Source: Gordonia sputi NBRC 100414
GTDB taxonomy: Bacteria; Actinomycetota; Actinomycetes; Mycobacteriales; Mycobacteriaceae
Assembly: GCF_000248055.1 (NCBI RefSeq)
Contig: NZ_BAFC01000127.1
Location: 16,463-80,462 of the forward strand
Length of the DNA: 64,000 nt
Direction: 5' to 3'
Under the pieces are notes generated by a model. The model worked only from the letters and a program-made list of their open reading frames with translations. It made no database searches and was not told the origin of the DNA. The stretch's first letter is position 1, and the number at the start of each line of letters is the position of its first letter. A program made the position numbers and the translations under genes. This document shows positions 6,471 through 14,751 of the stretch, piece after piece.

Positions 6471-8578
6471 TTGCCACCTCCCGTCCGGCGACTACGCCCA
6501 AACGAATCGTCCGCTGCGGCCTTGCCATTCCAGCCGCCGATAGCGAGTAGCTCGGCTTCGACGTCCTTGAGCGGACGGCCATAGCGAGCTCGGGACAGCG
6601 CCCGGACCTGTGCGGCCGACTGGGCTGTCGGAGGCAACCGGCGCGTCCGGATCGTGCACCACGGCATGCGGTCCCCGCCGACCAACAGCGACGCCTGTGC
6701 CACGAAGGCGGGAAGCTCCTGGAGGTCGCGCGGCGTGAGCACACCGTTCGTGGTGGCGGCGATGTCCTTCGCGTCGTGCGGGCTGAGCTGGAAGCAGACG
6801 CGACTGCGGGCGTGCGCCATGACTGCCTGTCGCATCGACGGGCTGAGCTGTGTCAGCGACTGGTGCGCCAGCGCCGCGAACGCCACCCCGAGGCCACGCG
6901 CCCGTCCGAGCGCATCGGCGAGATCACCGAGCCGAACGATCTCCTGAAACTCGTCGAGGTACAGCATCACCGGGTGACGCTGCGATTGCGGCAACCGGGT
7001 GCGTTCCTGTGCCGTCTGCCAGATCAGCGCCAACAGAATCGAGCCCATCAGCCGGGCGCCCTCCGGACCCAGTTCCGCGCTCCCCAACGAGATGACCACG
7101 ATCGGACGCTTATCGGGTTCCAGAAACAGGTCGCGCAGCGAGAACTGCGACCGCGCCTGCCCGAACATCGCCCGCAGCGACGGCCGCAACGTCAATATCG
7201 GGTCCAGTTTGTTGCGCAGTGGCGCGATCACGTGCGAGCGCTCAGCATCCGACAGGGCCTCGAAGTGCGCCCAGAATGCCCCGAGTCCCAGCGGATCGGA
7301 ACCGGCGACCTTCGCCACCAGGGGCCGTCGCACCGCCGCATTCGACAAGATCATCGGCAGCATCGCCAGCGAGCATCCGCCCACCCGGGCGAGCGTCAAC
7401 AAGGCGGCGTGCAGCAGGTCGCTACTGCGCGGGCCGAGCTGGTCACCGTAGAGGCTCCTGAAGACGCCGAAGATCACATCGGCCGACCGTTCCGGTTGGT
7501 CATCGACGAACGCCGACACCCCGACGGGGCAGCTGTCGGTGGGGTCGAACACCACGATGTCGTCGTGCCGCTTCGGGTCGACACGCTCGAGGAAGTCCGT
7601 GCAAGCATCGCCTTTGCCGTCGATGAGGATCACCGACCGCCCGGCGGTCGCGTCAGCCAGCGCCAGGTTCACCAACATCGTCGACTTACCGGTGCCCATG
7701 GGGCCGATCACATGCATGACCCGCTTGGCCTCCTCCACGCCCTGACCGACTGGCCGGTCGCCGTCGAGGGTCGAGTCGCCCAGAATCCGATCTGATCGCG
7801 GGACAGTCGTGGCGACCGGAAGCTGGCGCGGGTGAGGCGAGGGCACACCCGGTAGGTCCACGTCCTTCGGACCGATCGGCCAACCGAGCAGCGCCGTGAG
7901 CTCCGAGATACCCAGCTCACTCGGCCACAGCAGCGGGTCGCGCATCTCGTCCAGCGCCCGTAGTGACGACCGCTTCAGCTGGAGCGCCACGCCCGGGGCT
8001 TCCAGGCCGCGCAGCGGCGCAGCCACATTCCCGATCAGCCGTTGCGCCCGAGCACGATCACGAGATCGAGCGCCTATCCGCAGCTCACACGAGAACCGAT
8101 GTTCACCGAACTTGGCACCGATCCGCGCCCGCTGTTGGCTCGGAGCGTCCGGGATCAGACGTGGACGATGACGTGGCCCGAGAATCACCTGGAGCCGCAC
8201 CAGTTCACCTCGATGGGCACCGGAGAGTGCGGCGAGGACACCGCGGGCGACCTGTTCGGTCGAGCCGACTGCCAAAGGCGTCCGGCGATGCCCGGGTAGG
8301 CGCACCGCCGCCGCAACTGTCGAATCGGCGGGGCGACGTCCAGCGGTAGCGCGCAACCCAACCAGGTACGGCGACATCGCTCGAACAGCTCGTCCAGCGA
8401 CTGCAGGTTCGGCCCCGAGGAACCAGGCGACGGTGCCGGCTTCGCCGCGCGCCTCCAGAACCAGGCGGGGTTGACCTGCGAGGCTGGCGAGCGCACCGAG
8501 GGCCGCACGCGCAGCCTCAACCGGTAATGGAGTAGGCAGCTCCAGCTTCGTCCAGGAGAACGATCCGCAGCTACTCAT
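6467..8578 (-). CDS. VirD4/TraG-type coupling ATPase
   Basis: Type IV-secretion-like conjugative DNA transfer ATPase, 703 residues. Walker A is GPMGTGKST at residues 292-300, followed by VILIDGKGD; Walker B is VMLYLDEFQE near residue 545. The helicase-like end motif region includes LAHQSLTQLSPSMR and ARSRVCFQL. No transmembrane segments are obvious in the first 290 residues, unlike classical VirD4, so membrane attachment may need a partner. The ATG at 8578 overlaps the stop of the 86-residue protein by eight bases. With the replication-relaxation protein it should couple element DNA to a conjugation channel, which is not encoded here and may be supplied by another element. Confidence 0.85.
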   Translation of the reverse strand: MSSCGSFSWTKLELPTPLPVEAARAALGALASLAGQPRLVLEARGEAGTVAWFLGAEPAVAGRAVRAMSPYLVGLRATAGRRPADSTVAAAVRLPGHRRTPLAVGSTEQVARGVLAALSGAHRGELVRLQVILGPRHRPRLIPDAPSQQRARIGAKFGEHRFSCELRIGARSRDRARAQRLIGNVAAPLRGLEAPGVALQLKRSSLRALDEMRDPLLWPSELGISELTALLGWPIGPKDVDLPGVPSPHPRQLPVATTVPRSDRILGDSTLDGDRPVGQGVEEAKRVMHVIGPMGTGKSTMLVNLALADATAGRSVILIDGKGDACTDFLERVDPKRHDDIVVFDPTDSCPVGVSAFVDDQPERSADVIFGVFRSLYGDQLGPRSSDLLHAALLTLARVGGCSLAMLPMILSNAAVRRPLVAKVAGSDPLGLGAFWAHFEALSDAERSHVIAPLRNKLDPILTLRPSLRAMFGQARSQFSLRDLFLEPDKRPIVVISLGSAELGPEGARLMGSILLALIWQTAQERTRLPQSQRHPVMLYLDEFQEIVRLGDLADALGRARGLGVAFAALAHQSLTQLSPSMRQAVMAHARSRVCFQLSPHDAKDIAATTNGVLTPRDLQELPAFVAQASLLVGGDRMPWCTIRTRRLPPTAQSAAQVRALSRARYGRPLKDVEAELLAIGGWNGKAAADDSFGRSRRTGGGK

Positions 8579-8831
8579 CGGAGCCCTCCGCATGGTCACG
8601 CGCCTGCCGCTCGGCCTGAGCCTGGGCCTCACGCTCGGCATCGGCCATTGCCATGGCGATGATCGCTCGCGCAATCTTGCGCACATCGGGCTGCTCGCGT
8701 TGTTCGGAATGGACGATGATCCGCCGGCTGTGCCGGGCACGCTTGATATCCGCCCGTTGCGCAGCCCTCCGATCTGCTCGATAGGGCGCATTCTTACTCA
8801 CGCTCTCGTCGTCGTGATGTGTTGTTGACAT
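8571..8831 (-). CDS. Small charged protein, first gene of the mobilisation operon
   Basis: An 86-residue protein of unknown function. The N-terminus is His/Asp-rich, the middle is strongly basic (RADRRAAQRADIKRARHSRR), and the C-terminal third is an Ala/Glu/Arg helix (AIIAMAMADAEREAQAQAER) that may form a coiled coil. The ATG at 8831 follows a very strong site, AAGGAGGTAG. It is the promoter-proximal gene of an operon continuing with the VirD4-like ATPase, replication-relaxation protein, methyltransferase and ArdA. Basic character and position suggest a DNA-binding or relaxosome accessory factor. This is inference only. Confidence 0.7.
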   Translation of the reverse strand: MSTTHHDDESVSKNAPYRADRRAAQRADIKRARHSRRIIVHSEQREQPDVRKIARAIIAMAMADAEREAQAQAERQARDHAEGSDE

Positions 8832-8879
8832 GGATCTACCTCCTTCCCGAATTACGTGATGGACCGACTTGCATATTGC

Positions 8880-8971
8880 ATTTCGAAATAGAAATGCGAG
8901 TCGTGCGGCAGACTATGAACCGAACAAGCGAGAATTGCAATAGGAAAATTGGTCTTGTTGACCATTCCACA
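8880..8971 (-). promoter_or_regulatory. Operator-like region before the mobilisation operon
   Basis: This AT-rich stretch contains TTTCGAAATAGAAATG (8881-8896), itself part of the palindrome CATTTC-N6-GAAATG, and CATTCCACA at 8963-8971. Both match sequences before the XRE gene (3336-3351 and 3361-3369). The operon start at 8831 is 49 bases downstream on the minus strand. Shared control by the XRE protein is the simplest reading. I could not pick a confident -10. Confidence 0.5.
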
Positions 8972-9000
8972 ACGTCGATCGGAATAGCTGTCACGGAGAA

Positions 9001-9198
9001 TCACCAGCCGCGGTACTTCGACGAGATCCGCCACCACAGGAGCGCTCCGATGCCGACGACCAGCACGACGATGCACAGGTACAGCCAGATCGCTCGCAGG
9101 ATGCTGATCGCGCCATAGAGAGCCATCGCCGCCAGCAGGAGACCGACGCACGCATCGACGACGCGCCCGCCGATACGGCCAGGGTCGCCGCCACTCAT
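9001..9198 (-). CDS. Small two-helix membrane protein
   Basis: A 65-residue protein starting MSGGDPGRIGGRVVDAC, with two hydrophobic stretches (about residues 17-36 and 39-56) and a basic tail, SSKYRGW. It is probably an inner-membrane hairpin protein. Its ATG overlaps the stop of the upstream 176-residue gene by four bases, so it is coupled to it. Small membrane proteins of this kind are frequent in actinobacterial integrative elements; no function can be assigned. Confidence 0.65.
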   Translation of the reverse strand: MSGGDPGRIGGRVVDACVGLLLAAMALYGAISILRAIWLYLCIVVLVVGIGALLWWRISSKYRGW

Positions 9199-9725
9199 GG
9201 CAGCCGCCGAATCTCGGCAAGCAGACCTGATACGAGCCCGGCCTCGTGACAGGTCGCGACAAAGCGGCTCTGGTCGAGCGGGAACCGTCCGATGACGCCC
9301 ATGAGGAAGATCTGACCCACCAGATCCGCGGTCAGCAGCTCGTACGGCAGACTGCCCTTGCCGAACCCGGCCAGGGCCAACACGTTGAGGTGCCACTGGG
9401 CGAGCTCCAGCTCATCGTCGAGGTTGAAACTCAGCCCCAGGCGCACGTGATGCACGTCGTGGTAGTAGCGGAACCGGATGTTGTCCTCCGGCGAGTCGTA
9501 GGTCGTCGACTCGCAGAACAGGCTGCTCACCGGCAGCGGATCACCCGTCTCCTGCGAGTGGGCGAATGCGCCGCGCAGCTGTTGATAGGTGCTCGGCGCA
9601 GCCGCGACGCCGGCCCAGCCGAAGCCAAGCTCTCGACTCGTGAGGTCGGCCCGCTCGCGGACGAAGCGGGTCAGCTCGGCGCGGCCGGCGCGCAGATCTG
9701 ACGTCGTAGGGTGAGAGGTGGTCAT
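9195..9725 (-). CDS. Uncharacterised protein with a His-rich motif
   Basis: A 176-residue protein that I do not recognise. The ATG at 9725 follows AAGGAG seven bases upstream; an upstream in-frame ATG lacks a site. The sequence is soluble and mostly helical in appearance, with RFRYYHDVHHVRLG near residue 85 giving three histidines and an Asp that could bind metal. LGLSFNLDDELELAQWHLN and a final helix, CHEAGLVSGLLAEI, follow. It is coupled by a 4-base overlap to the small membrane protein, so the two may act together at the membrane. It lies in a leftward cluster separate from the mobilisation operon, after a strong hairpin. Confidence 0.65.
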   Translation of the reverse strand: MTTSHPTTSDLRAGRAELTRFVRERADLTSRELGFGWAGVAAAPSTYQQLRGAFAHSQETGDPLPVSSLFCESTTYDSPEDNIRFRYYHDVHHVRLGLSFNLDDELELAQWHLNVLALAGFGKGSLPYELLTADLVGQIFLMGVIGRFPLDQSRFVATCHEAGLVSGLLAEIRRLP

Positions 9726-9784
9726 GACGTGGCTCCTTGACGTGTTCATCGGCGTGAAGAGGTTGAGAAGTGTTGTGGCCGTTC

Positions 9785-9820
9785 GGTCTGGCCGAGCGCA
9801 GGCACGCGCTCGGCCAGACC
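9785..9820 (-). terminator. Strong hairpin between two small-gene pairs
   Basis: A perfect 15-base stem, GGTCTGGCCGAGCGC (9785-9799) with its complement at 9806-9820, has a 6-base loop. It lies seven bases after the stop of the 76-residue gene and before the 176-residue gene, both on the minus strand. It has no T-run. It could terminate or attenuate transcription between the two gene pairs. Confidence 0.55.
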
Positions 9821-9827
9821 TTCCGAT

Positions 9828-10058
9828 CTATTGCGGCGGTGGATCGATGCGGTTACGGTGCGCCGTGTCGATCATCTGGTGAATCGCCGACGCGGCCATC
9901 CGGTTGATACGCGCCTCGGCTTGCCGCTGCGCCCGACGTGTTCGCGCGATCTCCGCCCGTCGATCGGCCTCGATCTGTACGCAGACATGACGCGCCCCGA
10001 TCAGCAGCACGATGAACACAGTCAGCGCGAGGACCGCAAGGACCGCGACGACGCTCAT
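9828..10058 (-). CDS. Small single-pass membrane protein with coiled tail
   Basis: A 76-residue protein. The N-terminus is a clear transmembrane helix (MSVVAVLAVLALTVFIVLLI), followed by a basic and acidic helical cytoplasmic part (EADRRAEIARTRRAQRQAEA) and a proline-rich end. The ATG at 10058 overlaps the stop of the preceding 116-residue gene by four bases. A membrane-anchored coiled coil next to another helical protein suggests a small complex. Its role in the element is unknown. Confidence 0.65.
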   Translation of the reverse strand: MSVVAVLAVLALTVFIVLLIGARHVCVQIEADRRAEIARTRRAQRQAEARINRMAASAIHQMIDTAHRNRIDPPPQ

Positions 10059-10405
10059 CGACGGTTCACCTCCCGGGCGGTGTCTGCGACCGCCTGACCC
10101 ATGCCGATGACCGCCATCGTCTTGATGAAGTCCAGGTCACCGGACGCGGCCGGCACGGCCAGAGCGAGCTGCTGCTGCACCTGCGCGACCAGGGCTGCCT
10201 GCTGCATGGCGCAGGCGCCAGTACGGGCGATGGCTTCGACCTTCGCCTGCTGAACCTCGCCGGCGGCGGCGATCGCGGCCGAACGGAGCTCGGTCGACTG
10301 GTCGATCGCAGCCAACTCCCGCGCCGTCTGACGCGAGAGTCGACCGCCAGGCGCGGACGGGGGTGGAACGATGGACTGCTGTGTGTAGCGCTCGATGGCC
10401 GACAT
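10055..10405 (-). CDS. Ala/Gln-rich helical protein of unknown function
   Basis: A 116-residue protein starting MSAIERYTQQSIVPPPSAPG. A long Ala/Gln-rich helical middle (residues 35-95) includes EVQQAKVEAIARTG and ALVAQVQQQLALAV. I saw no enzyme motif. The ATG at 10405 follows GAAGGGGG. It is the first gene of a leftward pair with the 76-residue membrane protein and faces the divergent 311-residue gene across about 150 bases, which must hold promoters for both. Similar helical proteins occur in actinobacterial integrative elements, but I cannot name a family. Confidence 0.6.
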   Translation of the reverse strand: MSAIERYTQQSIVPPPSAPGGRLSRQTARELAAIDQSTELRSAAIAAAGEVQQAKVEAIARTGACAMQQAALVAQVQQQLALAVPAASGDLDFIKTMAVIGMGQAVADTAREVNRR

Positions 10406-10553
10406 GGCACGAGCCCCCTTCGGTGAATCGGAGTTCGCCAGGCTGTTGCACTGACACGAACACCGTCGCAACGAGGCGCGGGACATCGAGAGAATCGGAA
10501 AGGAATCGGAACGAGGGTCTGCGCACCAGTACGCTCACTTCAGGAGGTGGCGA

Positions 10554-11489
10554 GTGGACGATGCGCGTCAGCACGATGCTGCAGATCTCACCGACGACCT
10601 GCTGTTCATGCGCAAGGGGCCTGGGTTCACCGCCAAGCGGATCGTCAACGCGGGCACGCTCCGTCACGTGCTCGGGGGGTGTGAGGAGCCGTTCGACAAC
10701 CTGCGCGACCGGTTCGTCTCGGCGATTCAGTCGCTGCGAGGTCCCGAGCCGGCCACACTGCTCGCCGCGTACGGTCTCGCGCCTGACTACGTCGATCTAC
10801 CCGTGCTCCGGCAGCGACGCGAACGCTACGGCCGCACGATCAACCGCAAGGTCGACACCGTCGCCGATCGGGAGGATGCAGCGATCGAACACCTGCGCGT
10901 CCAGCTACTGACTGGCTGGTACACGCAGTCGCCGGTTTCGGCCCGAATACCGGAGATGCACAACGGAATCATCCAGGAGTCCGTTCACGTCGCGACGCTG
11001 GTCGTCGATCGACAGTGGCAGGAGACCCGCGAGCACTACCGCTTCATGGCACTGTTCGACGAAGCCGACTACATCGCGATCAGCAGCTCCTATCCAGGCC
11101 GCCCCATCCCCGAGGGCGACTTCGCAGTGAAGACCGTCCGCACGGGACAGAGCTTCAGTCACCAGTTCTGGCACAACGGCCCCATGAAGCGGGGGCGAAC
11201 CTACGACCTGCGGTTCCGGCTGGTTCCAGACGATGACTACGGCCAGCCCGAGGCGATAGTCGAAGAGGCGCGAGCGTTCCACGAGCGCACCCTCACCGCC
11301 ACGATCGAGGTCGAGTTCCGAGGGCCGACGCCGCACCAGGCCTGGAGCTACGAACGCCTGACATTCTTCGAACGCCCTGGTGAGCCGAATGCGGGTAGAC
11401 GGATCGACCTCACGGAATCGAAGGCCGCGCAATTGCAGACCCACGACCAGTACGGCGGACTGTTCAGCGGAATTGCATGGAATTGGTGA
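10554..11489 (+). CDS. Unrecognised 311-residue protein of the element
   Basis: Starts with GTG at 10554, six bases after AGGAGG. The N-terminal 90 residues contain FMRKGPGFTAKRIVNAGTLR and several charged helices; QRRERYGRTINRKVDTVADR is a basic stretch near residue 85. The C-terminal 190 residues are richer in beta-type sequence, with EHYRFMALFDEADYIAISSS and WSYERLTFFERPGEPN. I found no known catalytic signature. It is monocistronic and divergent from the small leftward pair, and lies ahead of the defence operon with over 300 bases between. It may be a further regulator or defence factor. Alternative assignments cannot be ranked from sequence alone. Confidence 0.7.
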   Translation: MDDARQHDAADLTDDLLFMRKGPGFTAKRIVNAGTLRHVLGGCEEPFDNLRDRFVSAIQSLRGPEPATLLAAYGLAPDYVDLPVLRQRRERYGRTINRKVDTVADREDAAIEHLRVQLLTGWYTQSPVSARIPEMHNGIIQESVHVATLVVDRQWQETREHYRFMALFDEADYIAISSSYPGRPIPEGDFAVKTVRTGQSFSHQFWHNGPMKRGRTYDLRFRLVPDDDYGQPEAIVEEARAFHERTLTATIEVEFRGPTPHQAWSYERLTFFERPGEPNAGRRIDLTESKAAQLQTHDQYGGLFSGIAWNW

Positions 11490-11754
11490 CGTCGTCAGCG
11501 TCAACGGCAACTTGAGCGTATCAACTCATGGGAGATTCTTAAATCATCATGAATTTGATATAATTGAATCAATAATGGTCGGCAATTTATGTACATTATT
11601 GAAATCCCCTGCACTGGTTCACGAGTTCGTGGAGGCGTGCCAACACGCCGTGGGCTCGCCCTACCGCTGGACGGCTGGACTTGCGGGTAGAGTGCGGCAC
11701 CAAGTCTCGGGAGCGCGTCGCGGAGTCCTCCCGCACATGCGCTCGGAGGACACC
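11490..11754 (+). promoter_or_regulatory. AT-rich leader region and promoter of the defence operon
   Basis: The 265 bases between the 311-residue gene and the small leader ORF hold no other convincing gene. A perfect TATAAT box at 11559-11564 lies about 17 bases after a weak TTCTTA. The inverted pair TTGAT/ATCAA (11555-11559, 11568-11572) overlaps the -10 and could be an operator. The transcript would have a leader of roughly 185 bases before the small ORF at 11755, with GC-rich segments that could fold. It is the obvious control point for the restriction operon. Confidence 0.5.
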
Positions 11755-11820
11755 ATGGGCAACACGCTATGGGCGGCTACCAGTCGCAAGACCGTAGTCA
11801 CGTCGGGGGTCGCCCGATGA
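11755..11820 (+). CDS. 21-residue leader peptide coupled to the SNF2 gene
   Basis: A 22-codon ORF with ATG at 11755, five bases after CGGAGGA, the best ribosome-binding site in the region. It encodes MGNTLWAATSRK followed by a short Val/Thr/Ser-rich end. Its TGA (11818-11820) overlaps the ATG of the SNF2 helicase (11817), which has no site of its own, so the helicase is probably translated by coupling. The amino acids show no run that would suggest classical attenuation. It may simply be a translation-coupling leader or a small functional peptide. Confidence 0.5.
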   Translation: MGNTLWAATSRKTVVTSGVAR

Positions 11821-14681
11821 TCGATGGCTTCACGGACTACCAGGCCAAGTACTACGCGCACGAGCTTCAGCGCAGCTACGCCAGCGACCACGTTGGCAAG
11901 CTCGCCGGCCTCCTCTTTGACGCGCAGGTCGAGCCGAAGCCGCACCAGATCGATGCCGCGCTGTTCGCCCTCCAGACACCGTTCCTCAAGGGTGTCATCC
12001 TTGCCGACGAGGTTGGTCTCGGTAAGACCATCGAAGCTGGCATCGTCATCAGCCAGTACTGGGCCGAGCGCAAGCGCAACATCCTGATCGTTGCACCATC
12101 GAGCCTGCGACAGCAGTGGCAGCAGGAGCTGTACGAGAAATTCCTCATTCCGTCCTCGCTACTCGACGCCAAGACCAAAGACCGCCTTCTGAACGCGGGA
12201 AGCAATCCCGAGGTCCTGATCTGCTCTTACGAGTTCGCCCAACGACACGAGGCTTCGTTGATTCGTGCGTGGGACTTGGTTGTCGCTGACGAAGCACACC
12301 GTCTGCGCAGCTTCTGGAATGGTCGAGCCAAGGTTGCCAGCGCTGTTGCAAACATCGTTGAAAGTGCCCGTAAGACTGTTCTGCTTACCGCAACGCCACT
12401 ACAGAACAAGCTCGAAGAGCTCTACGGCCTCGTTTCAGTTTTCGACCCCGAGTATTTTCACTCGCTGGACGCATTCCGCGAGCGCTACATCAAGAATCGC
12501 GAGACGGCCGCATTCGATGACCTCGGCGATCGTGTTGCGCAGATCAGTAAGCGCACGCTTCGCCGTGACGCGGACAAGTACATCCGCTTCACCGAGCGAC
12601 TGCCGATCACTGTCGGCTTCGAACCCTCGGCGGACGAGCAGCGTCTCTACGAACTCGTCAACGATTACCTTCAACGCGACGAGCTCTATGCATTCTCGAA
12701 GTCCACGCGACACCTGAGCGCACTGATCATCCGGAAGCGCCTCGGGTCATCCACCTACGCCATCGCAAGCACGCTGGAGCGAATCGCCAATCGGCTGGAG
12801 GCTGAGATCGCCGCTGGTGGGCCTCAGCCGCGCATGGACAGCCTCCTCATCGATGCTGACCTCACGGACGAAGAGTCTGATGAGTTCGACGACCAACCGG
12901 CTCGCCAGGATTCAGGACACAGTTCGCAGGACGACATCGCACTCATGCGTGACGAAGTCCGTGAGCTGAGGGAGTACGCCACACTCGCACGGTCGATCAC
13001 CGTGAACGAGAAGGCAGTTCAGCTCAACCACGCCCTCGACCTCGGCTTTGATCGACTGCGAGAGCTTGGCGCTCCCGAGAAGGCGATCATCTTCACCGAC
13101 TCCACGGTCACACAGGCGTACATCGCCCGCTCATTGACAGAGGCCGGCCGCGGTGACGGCCTAGTTATCTTCAACGGGCAGAACGACTCCCCTCGGTCGA
13201 CCGAGATCTACCAGGCGTGGCTGAAGAAGAACCGGGGCAGCGACGTCATCACTGGTGTACTCGCCGCCGACAGGCGAAAAGCGTTGGTGGACTACTTCCG
13301 TGACGAGGGCACCATCATGATCGCCACCGAGGCGGCCTCGGAAGGCATCAACCTGCAGTTTTGCTCCATGGTCGTCAACTACGACCTGCCTTGGAACCCC
13401 CAGCGCGTCGAGCAGCGGATCGGCCGCGCCCACCGCTTCGGCCAAAAGCACAACGTGGTCGTCGTGAACTTCTCCAACAAGGGCAACCTCGCCGAGCAGC
13501 GCATCCTGGAACTACTGGACGAGAAGTTTCACCTGTTCCAGGGTGTGTTCGGGGCGAGTGACGAGGTACTCGGCACCATCGAAGACGGCCTCGACTTCGA
13601 GAAGCGCATCTCCGACATCCTGAACCGCTGCCGGACGGCCGAAGACATCGACTTGGCCTTCAATGAACTTGAGAGGCAGTTCGAGGGCGAGATCTCCAAG
13701 GAGATGGCTACCGCCAAGGCCAAGGTGTTCGACAACCTTGACCCCAACGTCCAGGACCGCCTCAAGTCCTACGACGTCCAGTCAGGTGAGGTACTGAACA
13801 AGTTCGAGCGACTCCTCCTCGCCGTCACGAGGTACCAGCTCGCCGGTGACGCCACCTTCGAGGGTGACGGGCGAGTGTTCGATCTCAATACCGCGCCTGT
13901 GTCTGGCGCACAGACTGGTCGCTACCACTTCAAGTCACAGCCGCAAGCGCATGCGCACCAGTACCGCTTCGCCAGCCCATTGGCGGGGTACGTCATGGAC
14001 CGGTCCACGACCACCGCCACGCCACCGCGTGAGCTGACGTTCAGCATCTCCGGGTCGGAGCGAGCCAGCACGGCGGTCAAGGCCCTCGCGGGCAAGAGCG
14101 GCCAGCTCGTCAGCAAGGTCGTCACCTTCCGTATGAAGGCCGGCAGCGAGGACATCTCCGAGTCCTACTCGCTCGCAGGCATCCTCACCGACGACGGCAA
14201 GTGGCTTGACCACGAGTACGTCTCCGACCTCATGGACCTGGCGTGCACGAATGCGTCAGACCCGCTTGGCATGATCGACGAGTCGCCGTTCACTCCGCAC
14301 CTCGATGCTCAGCGTGAGCAGTTCGAGAAGGAAGTTCAGGCGCGCAACGCTCGCTACTACGACCAGCAGGAGGAGATCCTGTACCGCAACTCCCTCGACC
14401 GCAAGGCCGAGTCCGAGGCGCTGATCCGTCAGTACCGCCAGAAGGAGAAGGAAAGCCGCAAAGCTGCGCGCGTGACTGACGACCCGATGGAACAGCTGCG
14501 CCACAAAAAGGAAGCACGCCGATGGTCGCAAAAGGCCGAGGACGAGGATGATCGCGCCCGCAGTGACCGGATCAAGCTGCGCGAGGAAACCGACAAGTAT
14601 CTCGACCTCATCGAGCAGTCGCTTCAAGGTAAGCAAGAAATAGAAGACCTGTTCGCTATCCGCTGGAGAGTGACCACATAA
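11817..14681 (+). CDS. SNF2-family DEAD/DEAH helicase of the defence operon
   Basis: A 954-residue superfamily 2 ATPase likely to translocate on double-stranded DNA. The start at 11817 (MIDGFTDYQAKYYAHEL) is where similarity to this helicase type begins and overlaps the leader-ORF stop. Walker A is DEVGLGKT (residues 64-71), the DEAH box is at 158-161, motif III LLTATPLQNKLEELYGL follows, and the C-terminal helicase lobe has ATEAASEGINLQF and motif VI QRIGRAHRFGQ (533-543). The last 200 residues are coiled and highly charged (RQYRQKEKESRKAARV). SNF2 helicases accompany some type III restriction operons and DISARM; no DISARM drmA or drmB is present. It precedes mod by 70 AT-rich bases. Confidence 0.9.
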   Translation: MIDGFTDYQAKYYAHELQRSYASDHVGKLAGLLFDAQVEPKPHQIDAALFALQTPFLKGVILADEVGLGKTIEAGIVISQYWAERKRNILIVAPSSLRQQWQQELYEKFLIPSSLLDAKTKDRLLNAGSNPEVLICSYEFAQRHEASLIRAWDLVVADEAHRLRSFWNGRAKVASAVANIVESARKTVLLTATPLQNKLEELYGLVSVFDPEYFHSLDAFRERYIKNRETAAFDDLGDRVAQISKRTLRRDADKYIRFTERLPITVGFEPSADEQRLYELVNDYLQRDELYAFSKSTRHLSALIIRKRLGSSTYAIASTLERIANRLEAEIAAGGPQPRMDSLLIDADLTDEESDEFDDQPARQDSGHSSQDDIALMRDEVRELREYATLARSITVNEKAVQLNHALDLGFDRLRELGAPEKAIIFTDSTVTQAYIARSLTEAGRGDGLVIFNGQNDSPRSTEIYQAWLKKNRGSDVITGVLAADRRKALVDYFRDEGTIMIATEAASEGINLQFCSMVVNYDLPWNPQRVEQRIGRAHRFGQKHNVVVVNFSNKGNLAEQRILELLDEKFHLFQGVFGASDEVLGTIEDGLDFEKRISDILNRCRTAEDIDLAFNELERQFEGEISKEMATAKAKVFDNLDPNVQDRLKSYDVQSGEVLNKFERLLLAVTRYQLAGDATFEGDGRVFDLNTAPVSGAQTGRYHFKSQPQAHAHQYRFASPLAGYVMDRSTTTATPPRELTFSISGSERASTAVKALAGKSGQLVSKVVTFRMKAGSEDISESYSLAGILTDDGKWLDHEYVSDLMDLACTNASDPLGMIDESPFTPHLDAQREQFEKEVQARNARYYDQQEEILYRNSLDRKAESEALIRQYRQKEKESRKAARVTDDPMEQLRHKKEARRWSQKAEDEDDRARSDRIKLREETDKYLDLIEQSLQGKQEIEDLFAIRWRVTT

Positions 14682-14751
14682 ACGCAACGCTTATCAAAAG
14701 CGGCGATAAATAGTAAAATTGAAGCAATCGATAATAATGAGGATAAACTGA

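Noticed and set aside
8834..9000. Small plus-strand gene in the AT-rich region before the mobilisation operon
   Set aside because: No ribosome-binding site and no codon bias; the region is better explained as promoter and operator.
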